From assembly GCF_901875575.1 (NCBI RefSeq), contig NZ_CABFMF010000013.1:1-37442 (forward strand): 37,442 bases of DNA, written 5' to 3'. This DNA is from an uncultured Streptococcus sp. GTDB taxonomy: Bacteria > Bacillota > Bacilli > Lactobacillales > Streptococcaceae. The notes beneath the pieces were generated by a model. The model saw only the letters and a list, made by a program, of their open reading frames with translations. It was not told the DNA's origin and made no database searches. The position numbers were made by a program, and so were the translations under genes. Positions 14,871 to 23,183 of the stretch are shown here, in pieces (positions within the stretch are counted from its first letter, which is position 1; each line of letters opens with the position of its first letter).

Positions 14871-15459
14871 AGTTTTGCTCCTTGTTAGAGGTTATCATTG
14901 GCGCAAAATAATGTTTACGGCAAACCGAGATATAGGTTTCATTGCCACCAATCTGAATCTGTTCTCCATCATAAACGGGCAGTCCATCCTGTGTACGTAA
15001 GACCATAGTCGCTTTTTTCTTACAGTACTGGCAAATGGTCTTAATTTCATCAATCTTATCTGCTAAGAGTAAGAGATATTTAGAACCTTCGAACAGTTCA
15101 TTGCGAAAGTCATTTTTCAAACCAAAAGCCATGACGGGTATATCTAACTCGTCAACAACACGAGCTAGGTCGTAAACATGGTGACGCTTGAGAAACTGGG
15201 CCTCATCAACCAACACACAGTAAGGTTTTTCAGGTAGGTCTCGGATACAGCCAAAGATATCCGTCGTTTCCTCAATCGCAATGGCAGGGCGTTTCATACC
15301 GATTCGACTTGACACATAGCCAACACCGTCACGAGTATCCAGAGCTGAAGTCATAATCACAACACCTTTTCCTTGCTCCTCGTAGTTATAGGCCACTTTG
15401 AGAATCTCAATCGTCTTACCAGAGTTCATGGTCCCATAACGATAATACAACTGTGCCAT
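14860..15459 (-). CDS. tdk: Thymidine kinase
   Basis: A 199-residue type II thymidine kinase, phosphorylating thymidine for salvage. The P-loop GTMNSGKT is at 9-16, the DEAQ motif with the catalytic Glu86 at 85-88, and a structural zinc site is formed by C143, C146, C180 and H183. It heads the nine-gene minus-strand unit and has a promoter at 15502-15530. The ribosome site is weak (AAGCAAG). Confidence 0.95.
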   Translation of the reverse strand: MAQLYYRYGTMNSGKTIEILKVAYNYEEQGKGVVIMTSALDTRDGVGYVSSRIGMKRPAIAIEETTDIFGCIRDLPEKPYCVLVDEAQFLKRHHVYDLARVVDELDIPVMAFGLKNDFRNELFEGSKYLLLLADKIDEIKTICQYCKKKATMVLRTQDGLPVYDGEQIQIGGNETYISVCRKHYFAPMITSNKEQNYDN

Positions 15460-15501
15460 GTTTCTTGCTTTACGTCCATTTCTAAATTTTTGCTACATTC
15501 T

Positions 15502-15530
15502 AGTATATCATAATTTTCTTAAGCTTTAAA
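15502..15530 (-). promoter_or_regulatory. Promoter of the tdk-prfA-glyA-pmp23 unit
   Basis: TTTAAA (15530-15525), a 17-nt spacer and an extended -10 TGATATACT (15510-15502) on the minus strand, about 40 nt before tdk. Confidence 0.65.
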
Positions 15531-15540
15531 CGGCAAAATG

Positions 15541-15549
15541 TGGTAAAAT
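15541..15549 (+). promoter_or_regulatory. Extended -10 promoter of the tautomerase gene
   Basis: TGGTAAAAT at 15541-15549 is an extended -10 element; no good -35 is visible 17 nt upstream. It lies back to back with the tdk promoter. Confidence 0.5.
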
Positions 15550-15581
15550 AGAAGAAATAAAAACTAGTGGAGGAAGCCATT

Positions 15582-15764
15582 ATGCCATTTGTACGCATCG
15601 ATTTATTTGAAGGACGCACGCTCGAGCAAAAGAAGGCTCTTGCTAAGGAAGTAACGGAAGCTGTTGTTCGTAATACTGGAGCCCCTCAATCAGCTGTACA
15701 TGTCATCATCAACGACATGCCTGAAGGAACTTACTTCCCACAAGGGGAAATGCGCACCAAATAA
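15582..15764 (+). CDS. 4-oxalocrotonate tautomerase family protein
   Basis: A 60-residue protein starting MPFVRIDLFEG. Family members use the amino-terminal proline, exposed after removal of Met, as catalytic base for keto-enol tautomerisation, so the start must be the ATG at 15582 and not the in-frame GTG at 15567. The GGAGGAAG site lies 9 nt upstream. R38/R39-equivalent positions are not clearly kept. The natural substrate in streptococci is unknown. The gene is closed by its own terminator. Confidence 0.85.
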   Translation: MPFVRIDLFEGRTLEQKKALAKEVTEAVVRNTGAPQSAVHVIINDMPEGTYFPQGEMRTK

Positions 15765-15768
15765 GCTA

Positions 15769-15795
15769 GCTTAAGCAGAATTGCTTAGGCTTTTT
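15769..15795 (+). terminator. Terminator after the tautomerase gene
   Basis: GCTTAAGC (15769-15776) pairs with GCTTAGGC (15783-15790), loop 6 nt, then TTTTT. Confidence 0.75.
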
Positions 15796-15815
15796 CAATC
15801 TCCAAGTAGCATTCA

Positions 15816-15844
15816 TTGAAGAAATAGATCAAATTTGTTACAAT
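15816..15844 (+). promoter_or_regulatory. mnmE promoter
   Basis: TTGAAG (15816-15821), a 17-nt spacer and TACAAT (15839-15844), about 50 nt before mnmE. Confidence 0.65.
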
Positions 15845-15895
15845 TTTAGAATAGATTTACAAACTTATAAAAGAATAATTTTTAAAGGAAAAGAT

Positions 15896-17269
15896 ATGAT
15901 TACACGTGAATTTGATACCATCGCTGCTATATCTACTCCACTTGGTGAAGGGGCTATTGGTATTGTCCGCCTGAGTGGAACAGACAGTTTTGCTATTGCT
16001 CAAAAAATATTCAAAGGAAAGGACTTAACCAAGGTTGCCAGCCACACTCTCAACTATGGACATATCGTCGACCCACTAACTGGTAAAATCATGGATGAAG
16101 TTATGGTCGGAGTCATGAAATCTCCAAAAACCTTCACTCGTGAGGATATTATCGAGATTAACACCCACGGTGGGATTGCGGTTACTAATGAAATATTGCA
16201 ACTAGCTATCCGTGAAGGAGCTCGATTGGCTGAACCTGGTGAATTTACCAAACGTGCCTTTTTAAACGGTCGTGTAGACTTGACACAGGCTGAGGCGGTC
16301 ATGGATATCATCCGTGCAAAAACTGATAAAGCAATGAATATTGCAGTGAAGCAATTGGATGGTTCTCTTTCTGACCTCATTAATAATACTCGCCAAGAAA
16401 TCCTCAATACACTTGCCCAAGTTGAGGTCAATATCGATTATCCTGAGTACGACGATGTTGAGGAAGCTACTACTGCTGTTGTCCGTGAAAAGACAATGGA
16501 GTTTGAACAATTGCTAACCAATCTTCTTAGAACAGCCCGTCGTGGAAAAATCCTTCGTGAAGGAATTTCAACAGCTATCATCGGACGACCCAACGTTGGT
16601 AAATCCAGCCTTCTCAACAATCTCCTACGCGAAGACAAGGCTATCGTGACTGATATTGCTGGTACCACACGTGATGTTATCGAAGAATACGTCAACATCA
16701 ACGGTGTCCCTCTCAAACTGATTGATACTGCAGGAATTCGTGAAACGGATGATATCGTGGAACAAATCGGAGTTGAGCGTTCGAAAAAAGCTCTTAAGGA
16801 AGCCGACTTAGTTCTTCTAGTGCTAAATGCTAGCGAGCCACTGACTGCTCAAGACAGACAACTCTTAGAAATCAGTCAGGATACTAACCGAATTATTCTA
16901 CTTAATAAAACTGACCTGCCTGAAGCGATTGAAACTTCAGAACTACCTGAAGACGTCATCCGTATTTCCGTCCTTAAAAACCAAAATATCGATAAGATTG
17001 AAGAGAGAATAAATAACCTCTTCTTTGAAAATGCTGGTTTAGTTGAGCAAGATGCTACTTACTTGTCTAACGCACGTCACATTTCCTTGATTGAGAAAGC
17101 AGTCGAAAGTCTACAAGCTGTAAACGAAGGCTTGGAACTAGGTATGCCAGTTGATTTACTTCAAGTTGATTTGACTCGTACTTGGGAGATTTTAGGTGAA
17201 ATTACTGGAGATGCTGCTCCTGATGAACTCATCACCCAACTCTTTAGCCAATTCTGTTTAGGAAAATAA
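15896..17269 (+). CDS. mnmE: tRNA uridine-5-carboxymethylaminomethyl(34) synthesis GTPase MnmE
   Basis: A 457-residue GTPase that works with MnmG to modify U34 of tRNAs reading NNA/NNG codons. The N-terminal folate-binding domain starts FDTIAAISTPLGEGAIGIVRLSG. The embedded G domain shows G1 GRPNVGKSS, the G2 region GTTRD, G3 DTAGI and G4 NKTD. The last residues FCLGK carry the catalytic cysteine C454. AAGGAAAAG precedes the ATG. It is a single-gene unit with its own promoter and a shared terminator with dapA. Confidence 0.97.
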   Translation: MITREFDTIAAISTPLGEGAIGIVRLSGTDSFAIAQKIFKGKDLTKVASHTLNYGHIVDPLTGKIMDEVMVGVMKSPKTFTREDIIEINTHGGIAVTNEILQLAIREGARLAEPGEFTKRAFLNGRVDLTQAEAVMDIIRAKTDKAMNIAVKQLDGSLSDLINNTRQEILNTLAQVEVNIDYPEYDDVEEATTAVVREKTMEFEQLLTNLLRTARRGKILREGISTAIIGRPNVGKSSLLNNLLREDKAIVTDIAGTTRDVIEEYVNINGVPLKLIDTAGIRETDDIVEQIGVERSKKALKEADLVLLVLNASEPLTAQDRQLLEISQDTNRIILLNKTDLPEAIETSELPEDVIRISVLKNQNIDKIEERINNLFFENAGLVEQDATYLSNARHISLIEKAVESLQAVNEGLELGMPVDLLQVDLTRTWEILGEITGDAAPDELITQLFSQFCLGK

Positions 17270-17271
17270 GA

Positions 17272-17305
17272 AAAATCCATGATCCTTCATTCGGTCATGG
17301 ATTTT
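17272..17305. terminator. Bidirectional terminator between mnmE and dapA
   Basis: AAAATCCATGA (17272-17282) pairs perfectly with TCATGGATTTT (17295-17305), loop 12 nt, T-rich on both strands, between convergent genes. Confidence 0.8.
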
Positions 17306-17315
17306 ATTATCTTTA

Positions 17316-18251
17316 TTAGTAATCTGGTCTTAAGACACCTGTTACAGTTGCCTTAGTCGCTTCGTAGTCGCCATCTACGACAACCTTAATAATGCGTTTG
17401 GCATCTTCTTCTGGTGCTGGAACAAGAGGTAGACGAGTTGGACCAGCTTCAAATCCCATATAGTTGAGAACGGCCTTGACAGGAGCAGGACTTGGATATG
17501 AGAAGAGGGCATTAACCTTAGGAATAAACTTACGCTGAATAGCTGCGGCTTTCTTCATATCGCTTTCTGCAATGGCAGTAAACATCTCGTGCATTTCATC
17601 CCCATTTGTATGAGAGGCAACAGAAATAACTCCATCCGCACCAAGATTCATTGCATGGAAAGCATCTCCATCTTCACCAGTGTAAATCAAAAACTCTTCA
17701 GGCTTATGCTCAATCAAGTAAGCCATATTAGCCAAGCTAGTACATTCTTTAACACCAATGATATTTGGATGATCCGCTAAACGAAGCATGGTCTCAGGAG
17801 TCAACTCTACCACTACCCGACCTGGAATGTTATAGATAATAATAGGCAAATCTGAAGCATCTGCAATGGCCTTAAAATGTTGATACATGCCTTCTTGAGA
17901 AGGTTTGTTGTAGTAAGGAACAATAGCAAGCCCAGCAGCAAAACCACCGAATTCTGCTACTTCTTTAACAAACTCGATTGAGTCACGCGTATCATTGGTA
18001 CCGACACCAGCAATAAGCGGTACTCGACCATTAACAACTTTTTGTACAGCAGTAAAAATCTCCAACTCTTCATCGTGAGTCAAGGTAGGACTTTCAGCTG
18101 TCGTACCGGCAAGAAGAATTCCATCCGTGTGATGAGCCAGCAAATGCTCAATCAAGGCTGGAATAGCATCAAAATTGATAGAACCATCATCATGAAAAGG
18201 AGTAATAAAAGCTGTGATGATTTTACACTCTTTTAAATCTTGATAAGACAT
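17316..18251 (-). CDS. dapA: 4-hydroxy-tetrahydrodipicolinate synthase
   Basis: A 311-residue TIM-barrel aldolase condensing pyruvate with aspartate semialdehyde, the first committed step to diaminopimelate and lysine. Visible are the GTTAESPTL substrate loop near residues 49-57, the catalytic Y140 in IIIYNIPGR and the Schiff-base lysine K168 in GVKEC. The start at 18251 (MSYQDLKECKI) follows AGAGAGG; an in-frame GTG at 18260 overlaps that site and is rejected. It lies 56 nt downstream of asd, which supplies its substrate, with a small hairpin in between. Confidence 0.95.
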   Translation of the reverse strand: MSYQDLKECKIITAFITPFHDDGSINFDAIPALIEHLLAHHTDGILLAGTTAESPTLTHDEELEIFTAVQKVVNGRVPLIAGVGTNDTRDSIEFVKEVAEFGGFAAGLAIVPYYNKPSQEGMYQHFKAIADASDLPIIIYNIPGRVVVELTPETMLRLADHPNIIGVKECTSLANMAYLIEHKPEEFLIYTGEDGDAFHAMNLGADGVISVASHTNGDEMHEMFTAIAESDMKKAAAIQRKFIPKVNALFSYPSPAPVKAVLNYMGFEAGPTRLPLVPAPEEDAKRIIKVVVDGDYEATKATVTGVLRPDY

Positions 18252-18276
18252 GAGAAACACCTCTCTATTTCAAAGA

Positions 18277-18296
18277 AGGAGTTCATCTGAACTCCT
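18277..18296 (-). other. Small hairpin between asd and dapA
   Basis: AGGAGTTCA (18277-18285) and TGAACTCCT (18288-18296) are perfect inverted repeats with a two-base centre. Only a short TTCTTT follows on the minus strand, so it may be a weak attenuator or an mRNA processing or stability element rather than a full terminator. Confidence 0.5.
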
Positions 18297-18307
18297 AAAC
18301 AATATGA

Positions 18308-19384
18308 CTATTTTAATTCAAATTTCAATTCAGCCGTTGGACGAACCAAGCCACGTTCGTGCAAAGTTTCAGCAATCTGAACCGAATTCCAAGCAGCACC
18401 TTTGAGAAGGTTATCTGAAACAACCCACATGTGAATTCCCTTTTCAGCATCCAAGTCTTTACGGATACGACCAACAAAAGTATCACGTGACCCCACTGCA
18501 TTGATAGCTTGCGGATAGATTTGATGAGCTACATCATCTTCAAGAACTGCACCAGGAAATGCTGCGATAGCTGCTTTTACTTCTTCGATTGGAGCCACTT
18601 CTTTTGTTTCGATATAAACTGACTCAGAGTGAGCTGACAAGACTGGAATACGCACACATGTTGCAGATACTGCAATGCTGTTATCTTCCATAATTTTCTT
18701 AGTTTCCTTAGTCATCTTCATCTCTTCGTAAGTGTAATCATTGTCCGTGAAGACATCGATTTGTGGAAGAGCATTGAAGGCGATAGGATAATGTTTCTTG
18801 TCACCACCTGAAGGCAAAATTTCCGCATGCAAATCACGTGGTTTCACTCCATCATTCAAGACTTCACGAAGTTCACGTTGTGTCTCAAGAATTGCTCCCA
18901 TACCAGCACCTGAAACTGCTTGGTAGGTTGAAACGATAATGCGGTCCAAGCCCCATTTTTGGCGAACTGGCTCAAGAGCTACCATCATTTGAATAGTTGA
19001 GCAGTTAGGACAAGCTATAATCCCATTGTGAGCATCAAGAGCATGAGCATTTACTTCTGGAACAACCAAAGGTACATCTGGATTTTGACGGAAGTAGGAA
19101 GTATTGTCAACTACGACTGCACCTGCTTTTACAGCATATGGAGCATATTTTGCAGATGTAGAACCACCTGCTGAAAAGAGAGCAATATCCACCCCTTCAA
19201 AAGCTGTCTCAGTTGTTTCTTCAATCGTAATATCTTGACCTTTAAATTTCAAAGTCTTACCTGCTGAACGAGCAGAAGCAAGTAAACGAATTTTATCGAT
19301 AGGAAGAGTTGATTCTTCCAACATTTTTATCATCTGAGCACCGACTGCACCTGTCGCGCCAACTACTGCAACTGTATATCCCAT
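18308..19384 (-). CDS. asd: Aspartate-semialdehyde dehydrogenase
   Basis: A 358-residue NADPH-dependent enzyme reducing beta-aspartyl phosphate to aspartate semialdehyde, at the branch to lysine/diaminopimelate, threonine and methionine. The dinucleotide-binding GATGAVG is at 9-15 and the catalytic cysteine C128 lies in CPNCSTIQM. GAGG precedes the ATG by 6 nt. It has its own promoter (19430-19457) downstream of the terminator of an asd-type small RNA, and is followed by dapA. Confidence 0.97.
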   Translation of the reverse strand: MGYTVAVVGATGAVGAQMIKMLEESTLPIDKIRLLASARSAGKTLKFKGQDITIEETTETAFEGVDIALFSAGGSTSAKYAPYAVKAGAVVVDNTSYFRQNPDVPLVVPEVNAHALDAHNGIIACPNCSTIQMMVALEPVRQKWGLDRIIVSTYQAVSGAGMGAILETQRELREVLNDGVKPRDLHAEILPSGGDKKHYPIAFNALPQIDVFTDNDYTYEEMKMTKETKKIMEDNSIAVSATCVRIPVLSAHSESVYIETKEVAPIEEVKAAIAAFPGAVLEDDVAHQIYPQAINAVGSRDTFVGRIRKDLDAEKGIHMWVVSDNLLKGAAWNSVQIAETLHERGLVRPTAELKFELK

Positions 19385-19429
19385 AAATAACCTCTTTCGG
19401 AATTTTCTAAAAATTTCTATAATAGATGT

Positions 19430-19457
19430 ATTATACTACTTTTTCAATGAATTGCAA
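19430..19457 (-). promoter_or_regulatory. asd promoter
   Basis: TTGCAA (19457-19452), a 16-nt spacer and TATAAT (19435-19430) on the minus strand. It lies after the small-RNA terminator, so asd need not depend on read-through. Confidence 0.75.
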
Positions 19458-19482
19458 ACCTTTTTTCATAAATTTTAAGAAA

Positions 19483-19513
19483 ATAAAAAATCCCTGATCA
19501 TAGACCAGGGATT
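19483..19513 (-). terminator. Terminator of the asd-type small RNA
   Basis: An 11-bp stem (19503-19513 with 19489-19499, one G-U pair) with a 3-nt loop, then TTTTTTATTTT on the minus strand. Confidence 0.85.
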
Positions 19514-19626
19514 AAGAGGCATCTTCATGTGATGAGCAGGTTCACACAACTCATCAAGGTCCGCTCCTGCGTTATGACCTCCTTATGCTCAATAGTGGTC
19601 CGAAAACCACCTATCGACTCATCGCA
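19483..19626 (-). ncRNA. asd RNA-type small RNA upstream of asd
   Basis: A complete small transcription unit of about 140 nt with no open frame: promoter at 19633-19661, predicted start near 19626 and an intrinsic terminator at 19483-19513. Position directly upstream of asd in a Streptococcus and a structured, GC-richer body agree with the asd RNA motif known from lactic acid bacteria, which has also been seen as a small RNA in S. pyogenes. Internal stems include GTGGT/ACCAC around 19598-19614 and GATGAG/CTCATC further on. It contains AAGGAGGTCAT (about 19577-19587). Function is unknown; the separate asd promoter argues for a trans-acting RNA rather than a riboswitch. Confidence 0.75.
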
Positions 19627-19632
19627 TAGACC

Positions 19633-19661
19633 ATTCTACTAGATAAGAACTGTTTTGTCAA
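19633..19661 (-). promoter_or_regulatory. Promoter of the asd-type small RNA
   Basis: Consensus TTGACA (19661-19656), a 17-nt spacer and TAGAAT (19638-19633): the strongest -35 match in the window. Confidence 0.8.
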
Positions 19662-19676
19662 GAACAATTTATTTTC

Positions 19677-19700
19677 AACCTCTTTCTATTGAAAGAGGTT
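19677..19700 (-). terminator. Hairpin after pta, weak terminator
   Basis: AACCTCTTTC (19677-19686) and GAAAGAGGTT (19691-19700) are perfect 10-bp inverted repeats directly after the pta stop. The minus-strand tail (GAAAATAAATTG) lacks a good U run, so termination may be partial. Confidence 0.5.
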
Positions 19701-19706
19701 AAATCA

Positions 19707-20681
19707 TTATTGATGAACGGCTTGAGCTGCTGTGATAAGAGTTAACTTGTAAACATCATCAGCATTACATCCACGAGAAAGATCGTTAACTGGCTTGTTT
19801 AAACCTTGCAATACAGGACCAACAGCCGCAAACCCTCCAAGACGCTCAGCCATCTTGTAACCAATATTTCCGGCTTCAATACCTGGGAAGATAAAGACAT
19901 TGGCTTGACCAGCAACATTACTTCCTGGAGCTTTAAGCGCTGCTGTTTCAGAAACAAATGCAGCATCAAATTGCAACTCACCGTCAATCTCAAGGTCAGG
20001 ACGTAAATCATGAGCGATTTTCGTTGCTTCCACTACCTTATCCACACTTTCTCCAAAACCTGAACCCTTAGTAGAATAGCTTAGCATAGCTATTTTAGGT
20101 TCAATTCCAAACATTTTTGCTGTGATTGCTGAGTTAATCGCAATTTCAGCCAAGGCATCCGCATCAGGATTAATGTTAATTGCACAGTCTCCAAACAAGT
20201 AACGTTCATTTCCACGAACCATAAGAAAGGCACCAGAAGTACGACTTACATTTGGACGAGTTTTAATGATTTGTAGGGCTGGGCGAACTGTTGAAGCAGT
20301 TGAGTGAATTGCTCCAGATACCATACCATCAACCAATCCCATGTATACTAACATAACACCAAAGTAGTTGACATCTTCAACCAAAACTTTGCGTGCTTCT
20401 TCTTCAGACATTTTGCCTTTACGACGCTCCACCAAGGCAACAACCATTTCTTCAAATTTATCGTAGTGTTGAGGGTCGATGACTTCATAACCACCCTCAA
20501 TTCCTTCGATTTCAAGATAGATTTTAATTTTTTCTGGATTACCAAGCAAAACAGGAATTACTTCTGTTTCTTTTACCAAGCGTTTAGTCGCTTGAAGGAT
20601 ACGTGGTTCTTCCCCTTCGGGGAGAACGATACGAGCATTTTTGCCAACTAAGTTGGCTTTTAAACTTTCAAAAACTTCCAT
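19707..20681 (-). CDS. pta: Phosphate acetyltransferase
   Basis: A 324-residue enzyme interconverting acetyl-CoA and acetyl phosphate, which with acetate kinase yields ATP and sets the acetyl phosphate pool. Visible family stretches are RIVLPEGEEPRIL near residues 18-30, VDGMVSGAIHSTA, DCAINI, SYSTKGSG and the C-terminal QGLNKPVNDLSRG. AGGAG lies 8 nt before the ATG. It follows the pseudouridine synthase gene by 46 nt on the same strand, and no clear promoter is seen between them. Confidence 0.95.
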   Translation of the reverse strand: MEVFESLKANLVGKNARIVLPEGEEPRILQATKRLVKETEVIPVLLGNPEKIKIYLEIEGIEGGYEVIDPQHYDKFEEMVVALVERRKGKMSEEEARKVLVEDVNYFGVMLVYMGLVDGMVSGAIHSTASTVRPALQIIKTRPNVSRTSGAFLMVRGNERYLFGDCAININPDADALAEIAINSAITAKMFGIEPKIAMLSYSTKGSGFGESVDKVVEATKIAHDLRPDLEIDGELQFDAAFVSETAALKAPGSNVAGQANVFIFPGIEAGNIGYKMAERLGGFAAVGPVLQGLNKPVNDLSRGCNADDVYKLTLITAAQAVHQ

Positions 20682-20727
20682 GAGTTTTCTCCTTTAAATA
20701 AATAATAAATTACACTCCAAATAGATT

Positions 20728-21624
20728 CTAGAGAGTATTAATTGATAACTGTTTAATAAGATTGCTAAAATCATCCGGTAAAGGACTTTCCATTTGCAAA
20801 TCCTGTTCTAAAAATGGATGATAAAAAGATAAATAATGGCAATGTAAAGCCTGGCGTTGCATTCCGTCATCTAGACTACCACCGTACAAGTCATCTCCCA
20901 ACAAAGGAAAACCAATATGGGAAAAATGGACTCGAATTTGATGAGTACGACCAGTATGGAGTCTAATGTCAACCAAGTGAATATTGCCATACGATGCTAC
21001 AATCTTGTAGGAAGTATGGGCATATTTCCCACCTTTTGCTACCCGTCTGGTAATAATGGAATCTTCATCACGCGCGATCGGAGCAATAATCTCTCCTTCT
21101 AGTTCCAAGTGTCCATCACCTTTAACCAGAGCATAATAGCGCTTTTCAATGGATTTTTTTTGTAACTGCTTATCTAGCCGAGCATGCGCATAGCCATGTT
21201 TAGCAAAGAGCATCAAACCAGAAGTATCTCTATCAAGCCTAGTCACAATGTGAACCTGCTGGTTTTCATAATTTTGCTTGATATAGTAACCTTTTATAAA
21301 GTTGGCTATGGTATTGGAGTGATTCACACTTGGAATGGAGGCAACACCATAAGGTTTATTCAAAATTAAGAAGTGATCATCTTCAAATAAAATATCAAGT
21401 GGACGCTCGATAGCTTCTAATGTTTCAAATCCTTCCTCGGCTGGAATATCAATAGTAACTCGGTCTCCAATATCCAAAAGATAAGTTGCATTTTGAGTCT
21501 CGCCATTAACTTGAATATCCCCACCTCTAAACTTAATCTTGGCTAGAAGTCCTTTAGAGACCTCATGTTTCTTTAAAAAGGTTTTGACCTTTACATGCTC
21601 ATCTGCGATAAATTCAAACCTCAT
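20728..21624 (-). CDS. RluD-family pseudouridine synthase
   Basis: A 298-residue pseudouridine synthase of the RluA/RluC/RluD group, isomerising uridines in RNA. An S4-like N-terminal part (GLLAKIKFRGGDIQVNGE, residues 25-42) precedes the catalytic domain with D131 in VTRLDRDTSGL and the later GRTHQIRVHFSHIGFPLLGD. The position next to nadK and relQ matches B. subtilis yjbO. The exact RNA target is not predictable. Its ATG overlaps the nadK stop (ATGA), with GAGGTG upstream. Confidence 0.85.
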   Translation of the reverse strand: MRFEFIADEHVKVKTFLKKHEVSKGLLAKIKFRGGDIQVNGETQNATYLLDIGDRVTIDIPAEEGFETLEAIERPLDILFEDDHFLILNKPYGVASIPSVNHSNTIANFIKGYYIKQNYENQQVHIVTRLDRDTSGLMLFAKHGYAHARLDKQLQKKSIEKRYYALVKGDGHLELEGEIIAPIARDEDSIITRRVAKGGKYAHTSYKIVASYGNIHLVDIRLHTGRTHQIRVHFSHIGFPLLGDDLYGGSLDDGMQRQALHCHYLSFYHPFLEQDLQMESPLPDDFSNLIKQLSINTL

Positions 21625-22439
21625 TCTTTCACCTCACCGATGAAGGCATCTTTGACACGATTCCAAAAGCTGGTATGGCTAGGAGATGCAACAAAGTGAA
21701 TTTTATGATGGTCAATCTGGTACTCTATTTTTTCTATATTTCGCAATGAATAGATACTATTATCAACCGAAATTGTATGGTAGTCATTTCTGGTTGGAAT
21801 AAGTTCGATCTTATCTTTTTTTGGAATAATAATTGACGAACCTAAGGTCCGATAAACACGATTGTTTAGACTGGCAATCTCAGTCAGCTGCAAAGCTTCA
21901 ATCGTAGGATGTAATACTGCTCCGCCAAGCGATTTGTTATAAGCAGTACTACCAGTAGGTGTTGAAACTGTAAGTCCATCTCCTCGAAAACGTTCAAAGT
22001 GAACTCCATTTATGAATATATCTGCTACCATAGTTCTGTCTGACCGACGGATACTAGCTTCATTGAGAGCTCTGAAAATCTTGACCTCTCCATTTTCCAG
22101 AAATACCTTGACGTTTAAAACAGGATAAGATATCCTAGCTCCCGTATCAAGTTGTAAATTAGTCACCAACTGATCCAACTCAAAATCACGATAATCCGTA
22201 TAAAAGCCCAGATGCCCAGTATGTACTCCTATAAAACGAACCTTATCCAGCTGGTCTTCATACTTATGAAAGGCTGATAAGAGCATACCATCTCCTCCAA
22301 TCGAGATAACAATATCGGGATTGGTATCATTAAGTATAAACTGATGCCTCTTCAAACGATCTCTCAATTCATACAAAACCCTTTGACTTTGCGGTTTTCT
22401 ATTTGCAATTAGATCAATTCGTTTACCTGTATTCTTCAT
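21621..22439 (-). CDS. nadK: NAD kinase
   Basis: A 272-residue ATP-dependent NAD kinase, the only route to NADP. The GGDG motif is at 48-51 (VISIGGDGMLLS) and the second conserved region GDGLTVSTPTGSTAYNKSLGGAV follows near 160-180. I choose the ATG at 22439 (MKNTGKRIDL) rather than an in-frame GTG at 22451; both lie inside the 3' end of relQ. It overlaps relQ upstream and the pseudouridine synthase gene downstream, so the three are probably co-translated. Confidence 0.95.
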   Translation of the reverse strand: MKNTGKRIDLIANRKPQSQRVLYELRDRLKRHQFILNDTNPDIVISIGGDGMLLSAFHKYEDQLDKVRFIGVHTGHLGFYTDYRDFELDQLVTNLQLDTGARISYPVLNVKVFLENGEVKIFRALNEASIRRSDRTMVADIFINGVHFERFRGDGLTVSTPTGSTAYNKSLGGAVLHPTIEALQLTEIASLNNRVYRTLGSSIIIPKKDKIELIPTRNDYHTISVDNSIYSLRNIEKIEYQIDHHKIHFVASPSHTSFWNRVKDAFIGEVKE

Positions 22440-23094
22440 CTGTATCGTCACTATTTCCTACACCATCATTCAATTTTCTACTCAAAGGATCAAAAAGAGC
22501 TTGCGCTTCCTGGATATCATCACGAATTTTCCCCATTTCTTCATCCAATTGATGGGCAATCTTAGCAGTGATTTCTAGTCGCTTCTTTATTTCCTCTGGG
22601 AAATCCCCTTGGTATTTGTAGTTGAGAGAATGCTCTATCGTTGCCCAGAAATTCATTGCCAAAGTACGAATTTGAATTTCTGCCAAAATGGTTTTGGCAC
22701 CACTAATCGTATCAACAGTGTATTCTACTACAACGTGATAAGAACGATATCCGGAAGCCTTTCTATGATTGATATAATCTCTCTCCTGCACAATACGCAT
22801 GTCCTGACGCTTACGTAAAATAGCTACTACTTCTTGGACGTCATCAACAAATTGCACCATCACTCGTAAGCCAGCGATGTCTTGCAAATCATGTTCCAAA
22901 GTCGTATAGGTAATTCCACGACGAGCCATTTTTTCCTTGATACTCTCAATAGGTTTGACTCTGCCTGTAACAAACTCAATCGGAGAATGCTTATTTTGCT
23001 TGCGATATTGCTTACGAATACCTCGAAGTTTAATCTTTAACTCACCAACAGCTTGAATGTAAGGATCTAAAAATTCTTCCCATTCTATGGTCAT
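22423..23094 (-). CDS. relQ: Small alarmone synthetase RelQ, GTP pyrophosphokinase
   Basis: A 223-residue single-domain (p)ppGpp synthetase without hydrolase or regulatory domains. Synthetase signatures are KPIESIKEKMARRG near residues 47-60, the metal-ligand D72 in HDLQDIAGLRVMV, HRKASGYRSYH at 110-120 and the catalytic E139 in EIQIRT. The C-terminal helical tail fits the tetramerising RelQ type. GGGAG lies 6 nt before the ATG. It begins the relQ-nadK-rlu-pta unit and is transcribed away from the CYTH gene from an overlapping divergent promoter. Confidence 0.92.
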   Translation of the reverse strand: MTIEWEEFLDPYIQAVGELKIKLRGIRKQYRKQNKHSPIEFVTGRVKPIESIKEKMARRGITYTTLEHDLQDIAGLRVMVQFVDDVQEVVAILRKRQDMRIVQERDYINHRKASGYRSYHVVVEYTVDTISGAKTILAEIQIRTLAMNFWATIEHSLNYKYQGDFPEEIKKRLEITAKIAHQLDEEMGKIRDDIQEAQALFDPLSRKLNDGVGNSDDTDEEYR

Positions 23095-23150
23095 ATATTC
23101 TCCCTTGTTTCATATTATCCTTTAAAAATATCTTTGATTTTTTCTCCAGA

Positions 23151-23183
23151 TTCATATACAATAAATACACTGCTATTATATCA
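23151..23183. promoter_or_regulatory. Overlapping divergent promoters, relQ (minus) and CYTH gene (plus)
   Basis: On the minus strand TGATATAAT (23183-23175) is an extended -10 for relQ. On the plus strand TGCTATTAT (23171-23179) is an extended -10 for the CYTH gene with TTCATA as -35 at 23151-23156. The two -10 hexamers share five base pairs, so the promoters should exclude each other. Confidence 0.6.

Noticed and set aside
19483..19626. tRNA or T-box/lysine riboswitch upstream of asd
   Set aside because: No cloverleaf or specifier/T-box core is seen, and the unit ends in a terminator followed by a separate asd promoter.
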